From contig JAPPPC010000729.1 in NCBI GenBank assembly GCA_028817685.1, forward strand, positions 1 through 17,778: 17,778 nucleotides of DNA, read 5' to 3'. The notes under the pieces were generated by a model that worked only from the letters and a program-made list of their open reading frames with translations, ran no database searches and was not told the origin of the DNA. The stretch is from Rhodospirillaceae bacterium (GTDB lineage: Bacteria; Pseudomonadota; Alphaproteobacteria; UBA8366; GCA-2717185). How positions within the stretch are numbered: position 1 is the stretch's first letter; each line of letters begins with the position of its first letter. Positions 14,034 through 17,778 of this stretch are shown in pieces. The position numbers and the translations under genes were made by a program.

Positions 14034-14420
14034 TCAACGCCACGGTTTGCGCGGCGGTGACTTGACCTCAAGCTGCACACTGTCTTCCAGGGTCTCATGA
14101 TAGTGACGTACGCCGGCCCGATGGATCCAGCTGTCGCCCGGTTCGGCGATGAAACTTTCGCCTTCGATCACCACACGCATGCGGCCGCTCACCAAATAAC
14201 AGATGGACTCATGGTCGTCGTGACTGTGCTCGGGATCTATCAGCCCCTTCTCCCGGTGCACTTCCATGAGCATGGAATCCGCGCCGACCATCACCGGCCG
14301 AATTCCGATACCGCCCGTCTCCGGTGCGCCTTCAAGCGCGGAAACGGCCTCGATGGGCACCGTGCCCGCGGCAACGAAATCCGTCGCCGTGGGGGCTATA
14401 CTGCGCGCGTCCCTGCTCAT
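14034..14420 (-). CDS. Cupin domain-containing protein
   Basis: This 128-aa protein is a single-domain cupin. Motif 1 is visible as DPEHSHDDHESICYLVSG, with metal ligands H65, H67 and E71 (H70 adjacent), and motif 2 as AEPGDSWIHRAGVRHYH, with PG at 94-95 and the later ligand at H106 or H108. A metal-binding beta-barrel is expected; reaction unknown. I chose ATG 14420 because GGAGAG stands upstream; TTG 14435 would overlap that site. It lies 38 bases downstream of the amidohydrolase on the same strand and probably shares its transcript, which suggests a role in the same pathway, as an enzyme or small-molecule-binding protein. Confidence 0.9.
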   Translation of the reverse strand: MSRDARSIAPTATDFVAAGTVPIEAVSALEGAPETGGIGIRPVMVGADSMLMEVHREKGLIDPEHSHDDHESICYLVSGRMRVVIEGESFIAEPGDSWIHRAGVRHYHETLEDSVQLEVKSPPRKPWR

Positions 14421-14458
14421 TCCACTCTCCGGCAAACGCCCGTTGATACCGCCCCGGG

Positions 14459-15694
14459 TCAGTTCAACGCATCTTTCAATACCGATCCGCCCTTCACCAC
14501 CAGCTTCAGGTACCGGTCCGGATCCTGCATCACACCGATATCGGCCAGCGGATCGCCGTCGAGGACGATCATGTCGCCGCGGGCACCTTCGATGATCTCG
14601 CCGGTCTCGCCCACCTCGTTGAACAGCTCGGCCGCGTTCACCGTCGCCGCCCGAATCGTTTCCGCCGGGCTCTGGAAGGCGCTGCGGATGGCGAATTCGT
14701 TAAGCTGGTGGCGCTGCATGCTGCCCAGCAGGTCGGTACCGAACACCATCTTGACGCCCGCCGCGTAGGCCTTGGCCGCGGTCTCCTTACCGGCCTCGAA
14801 AACGTCATGCACCTTCGCCACCATGTCGGCCGGCATGCCCGCCTCGACTCCTTCGGTGGCCAGCGCCTGATAGGTCGCCATGGTCGGCACGAGGAAGGCG
14901 TCGTTTTCCTTCAGCAGATCGAAGGTCTCCTCGTTGATCAGGTTGCCGTGCTCGATCGAACGCACCCCGGCCCGCAGCACGCGGTTGGCGGCACGCGCGG
15001 TGTAGACATGGGCGGCGACGTAGAGCTCGGCCGCCTCGGCCTCCTCGACCGCGGCTGCGACTTCCTCTTCGGCGAACTGGGTGCTGGAGATGCGATCGGT
15101 CGGCGAAGAGACGCCGCCGGACGCCATGATCTTGATGAAATTGGCGCCCTTGCGAATCTCCTCGCGGCAGGCCTTGCGCACCTCGGGCACCCCGTCGGCG
15201 ATCTTGCCCAGCCCGGCGCAGCAACAGCACTCGTCCCAATTCTCGCCCGGCCCGCGCATGTCGCCATGGCCGCCGGTCTGCGAGATCGCGTGCCCCGCAT
15301 AGAGGATGCGCGGCCCGTCGAGCAGCCCCTCATCGACCGCCCGCGCCAGTCCGAAATCCGCACCGCCACAATCGCGCACCGTGGTGAAGCCGCGGTCGAT
15401 CATGTCGCGCAGCAGCTCGCTCGCCCGCGCCGCCGTGTAGAGCGGCGACCAGGTCAGGAGTTGCGGGAAATTGGGGGTCGAGGCGATGACATGGACATGC
15501 GCGTCGCACAGGCCGGGCATCAGCGTCTTGCCGCCGAGATCGATCTCCGCCACCCCGTCGCGGGCCGCCGCGCTTTCCGAGACTTCCGCGATACGCCCGT
15601 CTTCGACCACCACATCGCGTTTACCCACGATCGCCCCGGCGCGGGTGTCCAGCAGTGATCCGTTGCGCAGGATGAGACTATTGGTAGTCGGCAT
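14459..15694 (-). CDS. Metal-dependent amidohydrolase (imidazolonepropionase/prolidase-like branch)
   Basis: This 411-aa TIM-barrel hydrolase is of the type that cleaves amide bonds in cyclic or peptide-like substrates. Metal ligands are visible: H66 and H68 (CDAHVHV), the carboxylated lysine K188 (FIKIMASGG), H229 (VAAHVYT), H249 (SIEHGN) and D321 (VFGTDLLG). The small beta domain is formed by both ends (SLILRNGSLLDT and DMIVLDGDPLAD). Sequence style is closest to the group annotated as Xaa-Pro dipeptidase or imidazolonepropionase-like; histidine-pathway neighbours are absent, so HutI is unlikely. Unusual: four consecutive cysteines at 156-159 (DECCCCAGLG). The ATG at 15694 has AAGGAGC 8 bases upstream. 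Probably co-transcribed with the cupin gene. Confidence 0.92.
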   Translation of the reverse strand: MPTTNSLILRNGSLLDTRAGAIVGKRDVVVEDGRIAEVSESAAARDGVAEIDLGGKTLMPGLCDAHVHVIASTPNFPQLLTWSPLYTAARASELLRDMIDRGFTTVRDCGGADFGLARAVDEGLLDGPRILYAGHAISQTGGHGDMRGPGENWDECCCCAGLGKIADGVPEVRKACREEIRKGANFIKIMASGGVSSPTDRISSTQFAEEEVAAAVEEAEAAELYVAAHVYTARAANRVLRAGVRSIEHGNLINEETFDLLKENDAFLVPTMATYQALATEGVEAGMPADMVAKVHDVFEAGKETAAKAYAAGVKMVFGTDLLGSMQRHQLNEFAIRSAFQSPAETIRAATVNAAELFNEVGETGEIIEGARGDMIVLDGDPLADIGVMQDPDRYLKLVVKGGSVLKDALN

Positions 15695-15778
15695 GACGGT
15701 GTGCTCCTTAAGAAATGTCGAGGGCTACTTGAGCATGAGCGCGTCCGGCAGCGCAAGGCGCGGCAAATCCAGACCAAC

Positions 15779-15811
15779 TTGTCGCCCCGGACTTTGATCC
15801 GGGGCCCAGCC
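15779..15811 (+). repeat. Alphaproteobacterial palindromic repeat, copy 1
   Basis: TGTCGCCCCGGA-CTTTGA-TCCGGGGCCCAG type unit: an 8-bp stem, GCCCCGGA/TCCGGGGC (15784-15805), with a 6-base loop. Similar CCCGGA-TTGA-TCCGGG repeats are widespread between genes in alphaproteobacteria (from memory). Confidence 0.7.
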
Positions 15812-15849
15812 ATGAAACCGCATAACACCCGTTTTTGAATCAACCACGG

Positions 15850-15886
15850 CGCAGTCTGGGTCCCGGATTAAATCCGGGACGACACC
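15850..15886 (-). repeat. Alphaproteobacterial palindromic repeat, copy 2 (inverted)
   Basis: A perfect stem, GTCCCGGATT (15860-15869) with AATCCGGGAC (15871-15880), flanked by the same outer bases as copy 1 (CCAG on one side and CGACA on the other) but in the opposite orientation. The pair sits about 45 bases apart in the 209-base gap between ridA-like and amidohydrolase genes. Confidence 0.7.
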
Positions 15887-15903
15887 GAAGCGGGGTTTGA
15901 ACT

Positions 15904-16368
15904 CTACGCCCGCACCGCCACGCGCAAATCGATCATCACCGGGGCGTTCTGCGGCAGGCGGACTATGCCGAGCACGCTGCGGGCGTGCCGGCCATTCTCG
16001 CCCCCGAAGGCGGTGATGTAGACCTGCGAGGCGTGGTCGGCAATGCGCGAGATGAATTCGAACTCGCGCGTGCAGGCGACATAGGCGTTCAGATGCAGCA
16101 CCCGCTCCACCTTCTGCAACGTGCCGAGATAATGCTTCAGCCAGGCGAGCGACTGCAGCGCGCAGAGCTGCATCTGATGGCCGGCCTCCGCCTCGTCGAT
16201 CTCCGAGCCGACCTGACCTGGATTGGTCTGCACGCCATCGACCTTGGCCAGCTGTCCCGCCAGATAGGCCGTGCCGTTATGGATCGTCAGCGGCAGATAG
16301 TCGAAGGCTGGCGTCTCGGCCGCCGGCAGGATGAGGTTCTTGGCGGCGAGGTTCTGTTCCGGGTCCAC
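15904..16368 (-). CDS. RidA family protein (YjgF/YER057c/UK114), enamine/imine deaminase-like
   Basis: This 154-aa protein belongs to the Rid group, whose best-known members hydrolyse reactive enamines or imines made during amino-acid metabolism. The core LTIHNGTAYLAGQLAKVDG, the helix ALQSLAWLKHYLGTLQKVERVLHLNAYV, and GRHARSVLGIVRLPQNAPVMIDL are visible; R130 in the ARS motif is the conserved active-site arginine. It is longer than classical RidA (about 128 aa), as in a common 150-aa subgroup. I chose GTG 16368 because GGAG lies 7 bases upstream; ATG 16383 would add five residues but has no ribosome-binding site. It diverges over 93 bases from a DadA-like oxidoreductase, a possible imine source. 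Confidence 0.9.
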   Translation of the reverse strand: MDPEQNLAAKNLILPAAETPAFDYLPLTIHNGTAYLAGQLAKVDGVQTNPGQVGSEIDEAEAGHQMQLCALQSLAWLKHYLGTLQKVERVLHLNAYVACTREFEFISRIADHASQVYITAFGGENGRHARSVLGIVRLPQNAPVMIDLRVAVRA

Positions 16369-16461
16369 GGGCAGGCTCCACATTGTTCAGTCGCGATGCG
16401 CTTTGTTTAACCGCTCAACCCTCTCTACGATAGTGCGGCACAATCAATGGGGGAGGCAGCC

Positions 16462-17724
16462 ATGGCCGAAGACACCGCACAGGCGACGCCGGACGTCACC
16501 ATCTTGGGGGCGGGCATCGTGGGCATTGCGACCGCGCTATCATTGACGGAACGCGGCTTCAAGGTGGCGATGATCGACCGCAACCCGCCGGCGGAGGGCG
16601 CCAGCTACGGGAATGCCGGGTCGCTCTCGCCCTGGTCCTGCGTGCCGCAATCCATGCCCGGCGTCTGGAAGAGCGTGCCGAAATGGTTGATCGACCCGGA
16701 AGGGCCGGTCGCGCTCCGGATCGGCTACGCGGCGAAGTTCCTGCCCTGGGCGGTTAAGTTCCTGCAAGCGGGGCAGGAGCACCGGCTGCCCACGATCGCC
16801 GACGCGATGCTGGCGCTGACCCGCCCGACGGTGACCCTCTACCGCCATCATCTGGAAGGCACGGGCTCGGAGAATCTGGTGCGCGATTCCGTCTACGTCC
16901 ATGTCTACCGCAATGGCGACGACGCCAATCTGTCGAACCTCGCCTGGCGCATGCGCGCCGAGCGGCAGGTGCCGCTGGAAGTCGTCAAGGGCGACGCGCT
17001 GCGTGAGGTGGAGCCGGCGCTGTCGCCGGAGTTCGAGGCCGCCGTACTGATCAAGCAGCAGGGCCGCGCGCTCGACCCGGGCGGCATTGGCAAGGCGCTG
17101 GCGGCAAAGGCGGAGCGGCTCGGCGTGCAGTTCCTGCAGCGCAGCGTCGAGAAACTGACCCCCGCGGCGGATGGCGCGTGGCGCATCGACACCGACGCGG
17201 GACCGGTCGACGCCAAGAAGGTGGTCGTCGCGATGGGCGCCTGGTCGGCCAAGCTTATGGCCGATCTGGGCGTGACCGCGCCGCTGGAGGCGGAGCGCGG
17301 CTACCATCTGGTGTTCAAAAATCCGGGCGTCACCCTGAACAATGCGATCATGAATGTGGAGCAGAAATTCGTCATCAGCTCGATGAATGCCGGGGTCCGG
17401 TGCGCCGGCACCGCCGAATTCGCCGGCATCGACGCCGCCCCCGACTATCGCCGCGCCCGGGTCTTCGGACGGCTGGCCAAGCGCATGTTCCCGGACCTCA
17501 ATATCGACGATTTCGACGAATGGATGGGCCCTCGCCCCTCTACCCCGGACTCGGTGCCCTATCTCGGCGACGTGCCCGGCTTCGCCAATCTGTTCGCGGC
17601 GTATGGGCACGGGCATACCGGCATGACCATGGGCCCGCAAACCGGCGAGATCATCGCCCGCCTAATCGCCGGCGAGCCGCCGGAGGTGGACATGGCGCCC
17701 TACCGCATCGACCGGTTCGGGTAA
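16462..17724 (+). CDS. FAD-dependent oxidoreductase, D-amino acid dehydrogenase (DadA)-like
   Basis: This 420-aa flavoprotein of the DAO family is likely to oxidise an amino acid or amine to an imine. The N-terminal Rossmann motif is VTILGAGIVGIATALSLTERG (G16, G18, G21), with the ribose-binding acid in AMIDRN. GASYGNAGSLSPW corresponds to the DadA-type N-A-G-x-(I/L)-S-P stretch. The second FAD contact is VVVAMGAWS, and the C-terminal GPRPSTPDSVPYLG and AYGHGHTGMTMGPQTG close the flavin site. No membrane anchor is seen. I chose ATG 16462 because GGGAGG lies 5 bases upstream; ATG 16447 would overlap that site. It diverges from the RidA-like gene. True substrate, D-alanine or another, cannot be told. 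Confidence 0.92.
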   Translation: MAEDTAQATPDVTILGAGIVGIATALSLTERGFKVAMIDRNPPAEGASYGNAGSLSPWSCVPQSMPGVWKSVPKWLIDPEGPVALRIGYAAKFLPWAVKFLQAGQEHRLPTIADAMLALTRPTVTLYRHHLEGTGSENLVRDSVYVHVYRNGDDANLSNLAWRMRAERQVPLEVVKGDALREVEPALSPEFEAAVLIKQQGRALDPGGIGKALAAKAERLGVQFLQRSVEKLTPAADGAWRIDTDAGPVDAKKVVVAMGAWSAKLMADLGVTAPLEAERGYHLVFKNPGVTLNNAIMNVEQKFVISSMNAGVRCAGTAEFAGIDAAPDYRRARVFGRLAKRMFPDLNIDDFDEWMGPRPSTPDSVPYLGDVPGFANLFAAYGHGHTGMTMGPQTGEIIARLIAGEPPEVDMAPYRIDRFG

Positions 17725-17778
17725 AGGCAGCTACCCCGTCTCTTCACCCTATGTCGCGTTGCACACCCCCACCCCTGC

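Noticed and set aside
16540..17640. 366-codon open frame on - across the DadA-like gene
   Set aside because: Shadow frame with no recognisable domain, opposite a gene with complete FAD motifs.
1..17778. CRISPR arrays, tRNA or rRNA genes, or a phage/defence island
   Set aside because: No regularly spaced repeats, no cloverleaf or rRNA-like stretch recognised, and no phage structural or known defence genes; the only mobile signal is the RAYT unit.

Overview
The window reads as a stretch of chromosome from a GC-rich alphaproteobacterium, possibly a Rhodospirillales-like or other environmental lineage. Grounds: high GC with strong third-position bias, the families present (LysR, HxlR, TauD, PEP-CTERM, RidA, DadA-like proteins), and a palindromic intergenic repeat of a kind common in alphaproteobacteria. 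No rRNA, tRNA or CRISPR array was seen. The species cannot be told from the sequence.

Layout. 1-638: 3' part of an unrecognised gene. 656-2731: a LysR regulator (-) diverging from a 59-aa peptide gene (+) across an AT-rich, palindrome-rich control region, then a glutathione S-transferase (-). 2845-4811: an HxlR regulator (-) diverging from a MATE efflux pump (+), with three TGAACTT half-sites between them. 4834-8087: an arylformamidase-like hydrolase (-) and class II dihydroorotase pyrC (-), separated by a 1.3-kb insert. The insert carries a REP-associated tyrosine transposase (RAYT) and a VOC-fold protein, both on +, with four related 25-nt repeats in a nested inverted arrangement. 8345-10749: TauD/TfdA-type dioxygenase, DUF3995 membrane protein and iron superoxide dismutase (all +). 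11117-11984: a PEP-CTERM secreted protein with a sigma-54-type promoter match, then a 48-aa membrane peptide. 12185-13954: an AT-richer patch with an unknown 387-aa protein (-) diverging from a stand-alone response-regulator receiver (+). 14034-17724: cupin, amidohydrolase and RidA (all -), diverging from a DadA-like FAD amino-acid oxidoreductase (+).

How the genes may work together. The last block looks like an amino-acid or amide catabolic unit: an oxidoreductase that could make imines, a RidA protein that clears imines, and an amidohydrolase that could release or open the substrate. Regulator/target pairs are suggested for HxlR-MATE and, less surely, LysR with the small peptide gene. The RAYT insert seems to have landed between pyrC and a downstream hydrolase on the same strand.

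The strongest unusual signals are the nested 25-nt repeats around RAYT and the VOC gene, the sigma-54 site plus structured leader of the PEP-CTERM gene, and the AT-rich unknown/receiver pair.
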